Source: Occallatibacter sp. (lineage in GTDB: Bacteria > Acidobacteriota > Terriglobia > Terriglobales > Acidobacteriaceae). Taken from it: a stretch of DNA of 32,789 bases. Position 1 is the first letter of the stretch. Every line of letters starts with the position of its first letter. The DNA lies in the NCBI GenBank assembly GCA_031296215.1, contig JARLGE010000122.1, positions 1 to 32,789 of the forward strand, in the 5' to 3' direction. Below the pieces are notes generated by a model that did no database searches, was not told where the DNA came from, and saw only the letters and a list, made by a program, of their open reading frames with translations. The position numbers and the translations under genes were made by a program. Positions 8,035 through 16,439 of this stretch are shown in pieces.

Positions 8035-9114
8035 ATGAGAACCGGCATTATCGGCCTGCCGCAGGTGGGCAAGACATCGCTATTCAAGATTCTGACCAAG
8101 GCCAAGCTGGAAGATCGCGGCCACTCGCGCGAGGCCCACATCGGGGTGGCGCGCGTGCCCGACGAGCGGCTGGACAAACTGTCGGCCCTCTACTCGCCCA
8201 AGAAGACCACCTACGCGACCGTCGAGTATGTAGACGTGGCGGCCATCGGCCAGGAGGCTCTGAAGGAGACCGCGTTCCTCACCAGCTTGCGCAACGTGGA
8301 CGCGCTCATTCACGTGCTGCGCGCCTTCGAGGAGGAGTCGATTGCGCACGTCGGCCCCATCGATCCGCTGCGCGACATCAGGAGCGTTGAATTCGACCTG
8401 ATGATCAGCGACCTGACCCAGGTGGAAAAGCGTCTGGAACGGCTGGAAAAGGACCTGAAGAAGGGCCGGACACTCGATTTGGAGCGCGAACAGGCGCTGC
8501 TGCTGCGCTCCAAGGAGGCGCTGGAGAAAGAGCAGCCGCTGCGCGAGCTGGAGATGACCAACGAGGAGAAGAAGCTGATCAAGGGCTTCATGTTCCTCTC
8601 CCAGAAACCCATTCTCTACGCGGTCAACATCGGCGAGAGCACCACGCTGGGCGACGACCTGAATGCGGCCGTGAGCCGCTTCAAGCTGGACGAAGTTGCG
8701 GCGCGCCCCAACGCCGGCGCTACCGCCATCTGCGGCAGGGTGGAAGCGGAGCTGGCGGAGATGGACGACGAAGAGGCAGCCGAGTTCCTGTCGAGCTATG
8801 GGCTGCACGAAAGCGGCCTGGTGCGGCTGATCCGCAAGAGCTACGAGCTGCTTGGCCTCATCAGTTTCTTCACCGCCGGCGAGGACGAGTGCCGCGCGTG
8901 GACCATTCCGCTGGGGTCGAAGGCGCCGCAGGGCGCGGGGGCCATTCACTCGGATCTCGAGCACCACTTCATCCGTGCCGAGACCATCCGCTGGGATGCG
9001 CTGCTCGAAGCGGGCTCTGAGGCCGCGGCCCGCGCCAAGGGAACGCTGCGGCTGGAAGGCAAGGAGTATGTGGTCAAGGATGGCGACGTGATGCACATCC
9101 GGCACAGCGGTTAG
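8035..9114 (+). CDS. Divergent YchF/Obg-family NTPase
   Basis: YchF proteins are ribosome-associated P-loop NTPases of the Obg family that usually prefer ATP. This 359-residue protein has the P-loop GLPQVGKTSLFK (residues 7-18) and the YchF-type N-x-x-E base-recognition motif NIGE (199-202). It also has the coiled-coil insertion (about 115-185) and a C-terminal TGS-like/DUF933 domain (FFTAGEDECRAWTI onward, about 275-359). The G3/switch II region is unusual: YVDVAAIG replaces the family's DIAGL, and the Gly-rich stretch that follows in canonical YchF is missing. The ATG at 8035 is chosen because AAGGG at 8023-8027 is well spaced; an ATG at 8029 is too close. The ZIP transporter gene follows after 6 nt, probably in one operon. 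Confidence 0.85.
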   Translation: MRTGIIGLPQVGKTSLFKILTKAKLEDRGHSREAHIGVARVPDERLDKLSALYSPKKTTYATVEYVDVAAIGQEALKETAFLTSLRNVDALIHVLRAFEEESIAHVGPIDPLRDIRSVEFDLMISDLTQVEKRLERLEKDLKKGRTLDLEREQALLLRSKEALEKEQPLRELEMTNEEKKLIKGFMFLSQKPILYAVNIGESTTLGDDLNAAVSRFKLDEVAARPNAGATAICGRVEAELAEMDDEEAAEFLSSYGLHESGLVRLIRKSYELLGLISFFTAGEDECRAWTIPLGSKAPQGAGAIHSDLEHHFIRAETIRWDALLEAGSEAAARAKGTLRLEGKEYVVKDGDVMHIRHSG

Positions 9115-9120
9115 GGCGCG

Positions 9121-9846
9121 ATGCTGAAGCTCTCGCTATTTCTCGGCACGATTGCCGCACTGGCCGATGTGGCCGGCGGCCTCGTCCTGGTCCGGGCGCG
9201 CGGCGTCGATCGCTACTTGCGCTACTTCGTGGCCCTGGGCGCGGGCTTTCTCATGGCCACCGCGGTCATCGAAATGGCCCCCGAGAGCCTGAAGTTGAGT
9301 CCGAAGCTGGGGCCGATTCTCATCATGGCCGGCTACTGCATCGTGCACCTGCTGGAGCACACCATCAACGCGCATTTTCACTTCGGCGAAGAGACGCACC
9401 AGGGCGAGTTTGTCTCGCGGCACACCAGCAACTCGGTGATGGCGGGGCTCAGCGTGCATGCGCTCTTTGACGGCGTGGCCATCGGCTCGGGATTCGTGGT
9501 TTCCGCCTCGCTGGGCGTGCTCATCTTTCTTGCCATCCTGTTGCACAAGGCCCCGGAGGGGTTCACCATGGCCTCGGTGATGCTGGCCAGCGGACGCAGC
9601 CGGGCCGCGGCGTTGTACTCTGCGATAGCGTTGGCGGCGGCAACCTTGGCCGGCGTGCTGGTGATCGAGCTGGCGCCGCGATTGCTGCCCTATGGGTTGC
9701 CCATCTCCGCGGGCGTGGCGCTCTATGTGGCGGCCACGGATTTGGTGCCCGAAGTCAACCGCGAACCGGGCATACGCATGGCACTGGTGTTCTTTGCGGG
9801 CGTGGGCGGATTTCTGCTCCTGCGCATGCTGCTGCCGGCGATGTAG
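9121..9846 (+). CDS. ZIP-family divalent metal transporter
   Basis: ZIP proteins move Zn2+ or other divalent cations into the cytoplasm. The 241-residue protein is hydrophobic throughout, with about eight helices. It has the two family signature motifs that form the metal site: HALFDGVAIGSG (helix 4, near residue 120) and HKAPEGFT (helix 5, near residue 142). A histidine-rich loop (HTINAHFHFGEETH, residues ~80-93) precedes them, as expected for a metal-binding cytoplasmic loop. It starts 6 nt after the YchF-like gene, which makes cotranscription likely. Metal specificity cannot be read from the sequence. Confidence 0.9.
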   Translation: MLKLSLFLGTIAALADVAGGLVLVRARGVDRYLRYFVALGAGFLMATAVIEMAPESLKLSPKLGPILIMAGYCIVHLLEHTINAHFHFGEETHQGEFVSRHTSNSVMAGLSVHALFDGVAIGSGFVVSASLGVLIFLAILLHKAPEGFTMASVMLASGRSRAAALYSAIALAAATLAGVLVIELAPRLLPYGLPISAGVALYVAATDLVPEVNREPGIRMALVFFAGVGGFLLLRMLLPAM

Positions 9847-9950
9847 GCTCTGAAGTCTACGCGAAGCAGCTGGGTGCGGGCAGGGAAAGTATCATGGTCT
9901 CTGGAGTTCCTCCGGGAACGGCAAACCCCTGAAGGGCGAGGAATTTCTAT

Positions 9951-11441
9951 TTGCGGCATAAGAATCGAATTGAAGCAACGCTGCTGGTCTTGCTGTTCAC
10001 AGTGCTTGGCTTCCTGGTGATGGGATATCATCCCGGCTTTGAGGACGACGGCATCTATCTGACCGCCGTGAAGGCCGACCTCAATCCCGCTCTTTTTCCA
10101 CATAATTCCGACTTCTTCCGGCTGCAAACTCAGGCCACGGTCTTCGACGACTGGATGGCTCACTTTGTTCGCTGGACGGGCATTCCACTGGCCTGCTCGG
10201 AGCTGCTGTGGCAGCTGGTTGCGCTGTTTCTTATCCTCTGGGCTTCGCACCGGATCGCGGCGCAGCTGTTCGAGCAAGCGCGGGCGCAGTGGGCTGCGGT
10301 GGCCATGGTCACGGCCATGCTGACACTGCCCGTGGCAGGCACGGCGTTGAACCTGGCCGACCAGCATCTGCATCCGAGGAACCTGGCCACGGCGCTGATT
10401 CTCATGGCCATTGCGCGCATTCTCGAAGGCAAAAGTTGGGAAGACGGGCGCTGGCAGTCGCTGCCCCTGCTGGCTGTGGCGCTCCTGCTGCATCCCATCA
10501 TGGCCGTGCTGGGCATGAGCTTCTGCGCCTTCCTGGCCATGGCTTTGATGGAGCCGGTTCCCTTCCTGGTGCGCGCCGCGGAGAGCTCCCTGGCCGTGGC
10601 CGCGCCGTTGGCCTGGGTCTTCGCGCCGGCCAGCGCCAGTTGGCACGAGGCCCTGGCTTCGCGCAACTACTACTCGCTCTACCGCTGGACCTGGTACGAG
10701 TGGCTGGGCGCGCTGGGGCCGCTGGTCCTGTTCTGGCTGCTGTGGCGGGTGGCCCAAAAACGAGGCGAAGACCGGCTGGCCCGCTTTGCCCTGGCCGTGC
10801 TTGCTTACAGCGTCTTCTACCAGGCAATCGCCATGGCGATTCTTGCCCCGGATGCACTGGTCCGGCTCAGCCCGCTCCAGCCCATGCGCTATCTCCACCT
10901 GGTGTACCTGTTCATGGCGCTGGCGGCGGGCGGGCTGCTGGGGCGCTTCGCGCTCAAGATGCACGTCTGGCGCTGGGCGGTCTTCCTGCTGGTTTTTAAC
11001 GGCAGCATGTTCCTGGTGCAGCGGGAGTTCATCGACGGGGGCGCGCACATCGAGCTGCCCGGCATGGCCAGCGCCAACCCCTGGATCCAGGCCTTCGACT
11101 GGGTGCGCCAGAATACGCCCACCGACGCCTACTTTGCCCTCGACCCGCGCTACCTGGCAGCGCCAGGCGAGGGCTTTCACAACTTCCGCGCCATTGCCGA
11201 GCGCAGCCAACTGGCCGACGGCATCAAGGACACGGCGGTGGTGATGCAGGTGCCCAGCCTGGGGCCGGTGTGGCATGAGCAGGAGATGGCCCAGGCCGGC
11301 TGGGCGCACTTTGAGCTTGCCGACTTCGAGCGGCTGAAGCAGCAGTTCGGCGTGGACTGGGTGCTGGTCTCGTGGCCGCAGCCGCCGGGGCTCAGTTGCC
11401 GCTGGCACAATGACACGCTGACGGTGTGCCGGATTCCGTAG
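9951..11441 (+). CDS. Polytopic membrane protein, possible GT-C-type glycosyltransferase
   Basis: The 496-residue protein has about ten hydrophobic helices over residues 8-370 and a soluble C-terminal domain of about 120 residues. The first extracytoplasmic loop contains FEDDGIY, an acidic pair in the position where GT-C glycosyltransferases keep their catalytic aspartate, and the overall architecture is similar. No closer family motif is recognised, so donor and acceptor are unknown. A TTG start at 9951 is chosen because AGGA at 9939-9942 is spaced 8 nt from it and the first helix begins a few residues later. The next in-frame ATG (10020) would delete that helix. It is followed 72 nt later by the EAL-HDOD gene. 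Confidence 0.7.
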   Translation: MRHKNRIEATLLVLLFTVLGFLVMGYHPGFEDDGIYLTAVKADLNPALFPHNSDFFRLQTQATVFDDWMAHFVRWTGIPLACSELLWQLVALFLILWASHRIAAQLFEQARAQWAAVAMVTAMLTLPVAGTALNLADQHLHPRNLATALILMAIARILEGKSWEDGRWQSLPLLAVALLLHPIMAVLGMSFCAFLAMALMEPVPFLVRAAESSLAVAAPLAWVFAPASASWHEALASRNYYSLYRWTWYEWLGALGPLVLFWLLWRVAQKRGEDRLARFALAVLAYSVFYQAIAMAILAPDALVRLSPLQPMRYLHLVYLFMALAAGGLLGRFALKMHVWRWAVFLLVFNGSMFLVQREFIDGGAHIELPGMASANPWIQAFDWVRQNTPTDAYFALDPRYLAAPGEGFHNFRAIAERSQLADGIKDTAVVMQVPSLGPVWHEQEMAQAGWAHFELADFERLKQQFGVDWVLVSWPQPPGLSCRWHNDTLTVCRIP

Positions 11442-11513
11442 CGCAGCGCCCGGGTCCTCAGTCCCCCTGGGCGCGGATCAAGTTCGCCCCAGGAGCGCCG
11501 ATAAACAAAAGTA

Positions 11514-12788
11514 ATGTCCGATCCCACCACCATCGCCGATCAGCCAACAGGCCATGAGGGCGCGCGTCCGATGGCTGGGGGCGAGGTCCGCTCCATTGCC
11601 CGCCAGCCCGTCATGGACGAGAACCATCGCGTGCAAGGCTACGAGCTGAGCTTCGATCTGGGCTCGAACGCCCCCCTCCGCGGAGGCAGCCTGCAGGCGG
11701 CGCGCACCGTGCTGGACGATGCGGTGCTGTTCGGGATTGACCGGTTCACGAACGGCATGACGGCCTTTATCACCTGCAGCGCAGAGTTGCTGATCGAGAA
11801 CTGGGTTTCCGTGCTGACGCCGGCCATGACGGTGCTGGAGGTTCCGGCCAGCCTGCCGCCGACAGCTCCGCTGGTGGACGCCTGTCGCAAGCTGAAACAG
11901 TCCGGCTTCCGTCTGACGCTGGCCGGGTTCTCGTGGGACCTGATGCCGCATCCGCTCTTCGATCTGGTGGAATTCGTGAAGGCCGATCTGGCCTTCCTCG
12001 ATACCGACGGATGCCAGCGGCTGCGCAAGCAGTTGCACGGCGCCTCGATCGTAATGGAGGCGGAGAAGGTGGAGACGCAGCAGGACTACCGCCAGGCCTG
12101 CGCGCTGGGCTTCACGCTCTTCGAGGGCTACTATTTCTGCCACCCGGAGTTGATCCAGAACGCGAAGGTGCCGGCCAGCCGGCTTTTTCACCTGGACATT
12201 CTGCGCCAGTTGCACAAGGACCCGCTGGACCTGAAGAAGATCGGCCCAATGGTGCTGCGGGATGCGTCCTTGACCTACCGGCTGCTGCGGCTGGTGAACT
12301 CCCCCTTCTACGCGCTACGCCGGGAGGTGCGGTCGATCGAAGCGGCCATCATCGTAGTGGGCGAAATCACCTTCAAGCGCATCGCCACGCTGGCCATCCT
12401 GAGCGAGTTCAACGCCGAACAGCCGCCGGAGATTCTGCACATGGCGCTGGTGCGGGCTCGCTTCTGCGAGCTGGGCGCAAGACTGGGCGGGCTGGACCCC
12501 GACGAGCAGTACCTGCTGGGCATGATGAGCCTGCTTCCGGCCATGATGCGCCAACCCATGGAGAAGCTGGCGCCGGAGCTGCCGCTGCGCGACGAGATTC
12601 GTCGAGCGCTGCTGGGCGAGGACAATCGCGAGCGCTGCCTGCTCGGATGGATCGAGCGCCATGAGCGCAACGATCAGGCGGCATCCAACGAAATGGCCGA
12701 AGGCCACGGGCTCATCCAGCAGCGGCTGGTGCAGTTTTTCATCGACGCGGTGGTATGGGACGCCTCCGGCCGCCGGCCGGTTGCCTGA
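11514..12788 (+). CDS. HDOD protein with degenerate EAL domain
   Basis: The layout (EAL-like domain ~residues 25-215, then HDOD domain ~220-410) is that of the YuxH/CdgJ-type signalling proteins, which act in c-di-GMP-linked control of motility and surface behaviour. The EAL half is degraded at catalytic positions: YELSF stands for the EAL motif, LTLAGFS for the loop-6 DDFG motif, and VKAD for KID. The terminal GYYFCHP is retained. Phosphodiesterase activity is therefore unlikely. The HDOD half keeps helical features (RLLRLVNSPFYALRREVRSIEAAIIVVG) but, as usual for HDOD, not the HD metal residues. No clear ribosome-binding site is seen before the ATG. Confidence 0.87.
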   Translation: MSDPTTIADQPTGHEGARPMAGGEVRSIARQPVMDENHRVQGYELSFDLGSNAPLRGGSLQAARTVLDDAVLFGIDRFTNGMTAFITCSAELLIENWVSVLTPAMTVLEVPASLPPTAPLVDACRKLKQSGFRLTLAGFSWDLMPHPLFDLVEFVKADLAFLDTDGCQRLRKQLHGASIVMEAEKVETQQDYRQACALGFTLFEGYYFCHPELIQNAKVPASRLFHLDILRQLHKDPLDLKKIGPMVLRDASLTYRLLRLVNSPFYALRREVRSIEAAIIVVGEITFKRIATLAILSEFNAEQPPEILHMALVRARFCELGARLGGLDPDEQYLLGMMSLLPAMMRQPMEKLAPELPLRDEIRRALLGEDNRERCLLGWIERHERNDQAASNEMAEGHGLIQQRLVQFFIDAVVWDASGRRPVA

Positions 12789-12925
12789 AACCCTGGCGAT
12801 GCAGGCGGTCGAGCCTTTGCGCCGCAATCGGGACCCACGCATGACGCCGCCGCCCCGGCTCCCGCGGACTCACCATCTGAAACCAGCCCTTTGCGCCGTC
12901 CAGCCGTTTCCGCGACAATGGGTAT

Positions 12926-12944
12926 ATCGCCGCTGAGCGGCGAT
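12926..12944. other. Perfect 8-bp stem-loop in spacer after the HDOD gene
   Basis: ATCGCCGC and GCGGCGAT form a perfect 8-bp stem around a TGA loop. It lies between the HDOD gene and the kinase-like gene. No U-rich run follows on either strand, so it is not a classical intrinsic terminator. It could mark the end of the upstream transcript or be a protein-binding palindrome. Confidence 0.45.
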
Positions 12945-13056
12945 GCGCTGGCGAAAGACAGGCGCTGGATTGGTCCGGCCTTTCCTTTCAGCCGCCGACG
13001 CGGCTACACTGCAAAGATTCAGCACATCGTCCCGATCCGGCGCGGAGGCCGGACCC

Positions 13057-14463
13057 TTGCTCAACCTGACCCAGCGACTGATTCTCGGGTGTGTTCTGCT
13101 GGCCGGCCTCACCGTGGGCCTGCTGGCCGCAACCCACCGCGCGCTCGCGGCGGCGGGGCAGCTGGGGTTGGCCTGGGGCTTTGTGGCGGCGGCCATTCTG
13201 ATTGCGGGCGTGACCATTTTTTGGGTGCTCCAGCCCATCCGCGGCTTGGCCCGCGATGCGCACAAGATCGCGCAGGGCAACCTGGAGCATCGCACCGGCT
13301 GGAAGAGCCGTGACGACTTCGGCGTGATCGCCGCGGAGCTGAACCGGCTGGCCGTGCGGCTGCGCGATTTGCACGAGTCCGATGCCGGGCGGAGGCAAAT
13401 GGAATTTCAACTCTCCGACGCCGTGCTGCAATCAATCTTCGAGCCCATCATCGTGACCGACGGCAAGGGGCACATCCTCAAGGTGAACCAGGCCGCGGCA
13501 GAGCTGATGGGCGAGGCGGCCACGGATCGCATGGCTCTGACCAACACGCCGGGTGGCGACAAAATCTTAAGCGCCATTCGCGACGCTGTCTCCATGCAGA
13601 AGGCAGTGGCCACCGAGGACGAGGCGTCGATGCTGCCCATGCGCATCGGCAAGCAGGAGCGAAGCTACCGGCTGCGCACCACGCCCATGCGCGACTCCGA
13701 GGGACGGCTGCTGGGCACGGTCACCACTCTCGAAGACGTGACCAGCCTGCAGGACATCGACCGCTTCAAGACGCGGTTTCTCAACGTGGCCAGCCGCAAG
13801 CTGCGCGACCCGCTGCTGCAACTGCGCCGCGGCCTCTATGCGCTGGGTCATGGCTTTGGTGGGGAGCTCGATCCGCTGCAGGCCGAACTGGTGGCCGCGG
13901 CCGGCGAGGAGTCGGAAAAATTGGACGAGCTGATGGGCGACCTGATCGAAGTGGCGGAACTGGACACCGGCAAGCGCGAGCTAAATTTGGAGCGGGTTCG
14001 CCCTTTGCAGGCTTTGACCAACGCCCGCGACCGCTATGTCGACGATGCCGCGCGCAAGGGTATTCGCGTGGAGGTGCGCGCCTACGCCGATCTCGCCACC
14101 GTGCTGGCCGACCGCCGCGCGCTGCGCACCATTCTGGACAACCTGCTGGCCAATGCCCTGCGCTATACGCCGGAGGAGGGCGAGGTCCTGCTGGCCGCCG
14201 AGGAAGTCAAAGACTCGGTCCAGTTCACCGTGCGCGATACCGGCAGGGGCATCGAGGCGGAGCGGCTGAGCACCATCTTCGACCGCTTCAATCCCATGTC
14301 GGACGCCGGCTCCGGACTGGGCCTGGCGCTGGTGCGCAGGCTGGTGGAGCAGTTGAGCGGGCAGATCGCTGTCGAAAGCCGGCTGGGCAATGGAACCACC
14401 TTCCGCTTTACTCTACCCGTAGCGGTGGTGGACACGACCCGCCATCCCATCGAGGTGGGCTGA
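13057..14463 (+). CDS. HAMP-PAS sensor kinase-like protein lacking the H-box histidine
   Basis: The 468-residue protein has two membrane helices (~residues 7-26 and ~36-56) with only a short extracytoplasmic loop, then HAMP (~57-110), PAS (~118-235), a DHp-like helix pair and a C-terminal HATPase domain. The ATPase boxes are intact: N-box LDNLLANALRYTP, G1 DTGRGIE, F-box FDRF and G2 SGLGLAL. In the H-box the sequence is ASRKLRDPL where VSHELRTPL is expected, so the phospho-accepting histidine is Arg247 (codon CGC at 13795-13797). It can therefore bind ATP but should not autophosphorylate at the usual site. The TTG at 13057 is chosen because GGAGG at 13044-13048 is spaced 8 nt away; an in-frame ATG at 12943 lacks this support. 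The KdpD-like gene follows after 3 nt. Confidence 0.88.
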   Translation: MLNLTQRLILGCVLLAGLTVGLLAATHRALAAAGQLGLAWGFVAAAILIAGVTIFWVLQPIRGLARDAHKIAQGNLEHRTGWKSRDDFGVIAAELNRLAVRLRDLHESDAGRRQMEFQLSDAVLQSIFEPIIVTDGKGHILKVNQAAAELMGEAATDRMALTNTPGGDKILSAIRDAVSMQKAVATEDEASMLPMRIGKQERSYRLRTTPMRDSEGRLLGTVTTLEDVTSLQDIDRFKTRFLNVASRKLRDPLLQLRRGLYALGHGFGGELDPLQAELVAAAGEESEKLDELMGDLIEVAELDTGKRELNLERVRPLQALTNARDRYVDDAARKGIRVEVRAYADLATVLADRRALRTILDNLLANALRYTPEEGEVLLAAEEVKDSVQFTVRDTGRGIEAERLSTIFDRFNPMSDAGSGLGLALVRRLVEQLSGQIAVESRLGNGTTFRFTLPVAVVDTTRHPIEVG

Positions 14464-14466
14464 CCT

Positions 14467-15591
14467 ATGGCCGAGATCATCCTGGAAAAACAGCAGGAGC
14501 CCGCAAGGCTGCGCATTTACATCGGCGCCGCGCCGGGCGTGGGCAAGACCTACGACATGCTCAACGACGCCCACCGGATGATGCACCAGGAGGGCGTGGA
14601 CGTGGTCATCGGCCTGGTGGAATCGCACGGCCGCAAGGAGACCGAGGAACGCATCCGCGACCTCGAGATCGTTCCCCAGAAGGTCATTCCCTACCGTGGC
14701 GTCAACCTGAAAGAGATGGACGTGGACGCCATCCTGGCGCGCCATCCCAACACCGTGATTGTGGACGAGCTGGCCCACACCAACGTGCCGGGCAGCAAGA
14801 ACCGCAAGCGCTACGAGGATGTGCTCGAGCTGCTGGACGCCGGCATCAACGTGATGACCGCGGTCAACATCCAGCATCTGGAAACGCTGAACGACGCCGT
14901 CAACCGCTCCGCCAACACCGTCATCCGCGAGACCGTTCCCGACAGCTTCCTCAAGCGCGCCGACGAAGTGGTCAACGTGGACGTGACCGTGGACGAGCTG
15001 CGCACCCGCCTGCGCGCCGGCAAGATCTACGCGCCGGAAAAGGTGGAGCAATCGCTGGCCAACTTCTTCCGCAAGGGCAACCTGAACATGCTGCGCGAGC
15101 TGAGCCTGCGCACCACCGCCGAGCAGGTGGGCAACCGCGCCGCCGAGTACCGCCGCATCCAGGGTCTGGAACAGGCGCCCATCCCCGAGAAAGTGATGGT
15201 CTGCCTGAGCACCCGGCCCGGGACCGAGCGGCTGATCCGCGTGGGTGCGCGCATCGCCGGACGCCTGGCCACCAACTGGTATGCGGTGCACGTGACCAAG
15301 CCTGACGACAAGGGGCACGGCGATCCGGACGGCTATCACCGCTTGGAGGAGTACCAGCGCATGGCCCGCGACCTCGGCGCGCAAGTGGTTTCGCTGGTCG
15401 ACCGCAACGTCTCCGATGCGCTGATCCGCTTTGCCCAGCAGGAGAGCATCTCGCACGTGGTCTTCGGCCAGCCGGTCCGCTCGCGCTGGGATATTCTGAT
15501 GCGCGGCTCGGTGCTCAACCGCTTCCTCGCCGAAATCCGCGACGTGACGGTGCAGGTGGTGCCGGTGCACAAGCCGCAGCGCAAGGGTTAG
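14467..15591 (+). CDS. Stand-alone KdpD sensor domain with USP domain
   Basis: The 374-residue protein matches the cytoplasmic N-terminal half of the K+-sensing kinase KdpD. It has a KdpD domain with Walker A GAAPGVGKTY (residues ~20-29) and Walker B-like IVDELAHTNVPGS (~98-110), followed by a universal-stress-protein-like domain (~238-365). The four membrane helices, GAF and kinase core of full-length KdpD are missing. The gene ends in a normal stop with no kinase-like sequence after it, so this is a stand-alone form and not a frameshift. Truncated KdpD proteins are known in other phyla. It sits 3 nt after a membrane kinase-like gene, with GAGGTGGG before the ATG, suggesting the two act as a split KdpD-like sensor. 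No kdpFABC or kdpE is present in the window. Confidence 0.9.
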   Translation: MAEIILEKQQEPARLRIYIGAAPGVGKTYDMLNDAHRMMHQEGVDVVIGLVESHGRKETEERIRDLEIVPQKVIPYRGVNLKEMDVDAILARHPNTVIVDELAHTNVPGSKNRKRYEDVLELLDAGINVMTAVNIQHLETLNDAVNRSANTVIRETVPDSFLKRADEVVNVDVTVDELRTRLRAGKIYAPEKVEQSLANFFRKGNLNMLRELSLRTTAEQVGNRAAEYRRIQGLEQAPIPEKVMVCLSTRPGTERLIRVGARIAGRLATNWYAVHVTKPDDKGHGDPDGYHRLEEYQRMARDLGAQVVSLVDRNVSDALIRFAQQESISHVVFGQPVRSRWDILMRGSVLNRFLAEIRDVTVQVVPVHKPQRKG

Positions 15592-15611
15592 GCCGGTTCG
15601 CCACTCAGATC

Positions 15612-16280
15612 TCACTTCGTCAACCAGATCTCGAAGCCGATCTCCTCTTCCCCGATCTCCACGCGGCTGAATTTGGCCGGAGCGATCATGCGCTCAAACT
15701 CCTCGCGGGTGTAGGCGTTCTTGATGAGCGAGTGCTTGAAGACCATCCGCGTCATGATGCGATTGAGCCGCTTCAGACCCATGTTGTCGACGTAACGGGA
15801 GACCGCCGTTGGGTCGGCGTTGCGCTTCAGGTCGATGATTAGCCCGCGCCCGCCGGGCCTGAGTACTCGGCACATCTCCCGAAGTGCGACAACGGGGTGG
15901 GCGAAGTTCTTGAAGGCGGCACGGCAAAGCAGAAAGTCGAAGGTATTCGATGGGAACGGCATATTTGAGGCCGATCCCTGGGTGAATTGAGCCTCGACGC
16001 CGGCTTCGGCGGCCTTTTGGGCGGCGATTTTGACCATGGCACGGCTGAGGTCGAGACCGGTGATCTTGTAGAGACCGAGTTTCCCGAGTTCGACGCAGAA
16101 GTAGCCGGGACCGGGCGCGACTTCAAGGACAGATCTCTCCGGGGTGAGCTGCGCGGAGATGCGCTGGGCGAGAGCGGTGAACTCGTTCATGAAATCGGCA
16201 GTGTTGGATGCATACCATTTGGCGGCAAGGCCTTCGATGGGGCGGTCGGGGTGGGATTTGGGCAGGGCGAGGGTGGTCAT
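15612..16280 (-). CDS. Class I SAM-dependent methyltransferase
   Basis: The 222-residue protein carries the class I Rossmann methyltransferase motifs. Motif I is LEVAPGPGYF (residues ~51-60), the acidic post-I residue lies in ITGLDLSRAM, and motif II/III features are FDFLLCRAAF and RVLRPGGRGLIIDLK. This UbiE/Methyltransf_11-like pattern gives the cofactor but not the substrate. A strong AAGGAGG ribosome-binding site lies a few bases before the ATG at 16278-16280. It converges on the KdpD-domain gene. The substrate is unknown: quinone, lipid or small-molecule methylation are all possible. Confidence 0.85.
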   Translation of the reverse strand: MTTLALPKSHPDRPIEGLAAKWYASNTADFMNEFTALAQRISAQLTPERSVLEVAPGPGYFCVELGKLGLYKITGLDLSRAMVKIAAQKAAEAGVEAQFTQGSASNMPFPSNTFDFLLCRAAFKNFAHPVVALREMCRVLRPGGRGLIIDLKRNADPTAVSRYVDNMGLKRLNRIMTRMVFKHSLIKNAYTREEFERMIAPAKFSRVEIGEEEIGFEIWLTK

Positions 16281-16439
16281 TTGTTCCTCCTTGGGTCGAT
16301 TAGGGTGATTTCAAGACGCAGTGGGGCGGTGGGAAATCGCAAGGGTGTTGGCCCTCAGGTCCCTTGGTTGTGAAGCGCGAGTTCTACGGATTGAATTTGC
16401 TGACCGTGTCTTGCGCGCGGGTTGGTCAGCGCGGCCTTG

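Noticed and set aside
9723-11408. 561-codon open frame antisense to the GT-C-like membrane protein
   Set aside because: Same shadow effect; composition is Q/H/R-rich without membrane helices or motifs.
14467-15591. KdpD pseudogene truncated by a frameshift
   Set aside because: Downstream of the stop there is only a 20-nt gap and then a converging gene, with no trace of the missing kinase half, so a stand-alone domain is the simpler reading.
14413-15615. 400-codon frame antisense to the KdpD-domain gene
   Set aside because: Shadow of a strongly supported KdpD-domain gene; His/Val/Asp-rich composition typical of antisense frames.
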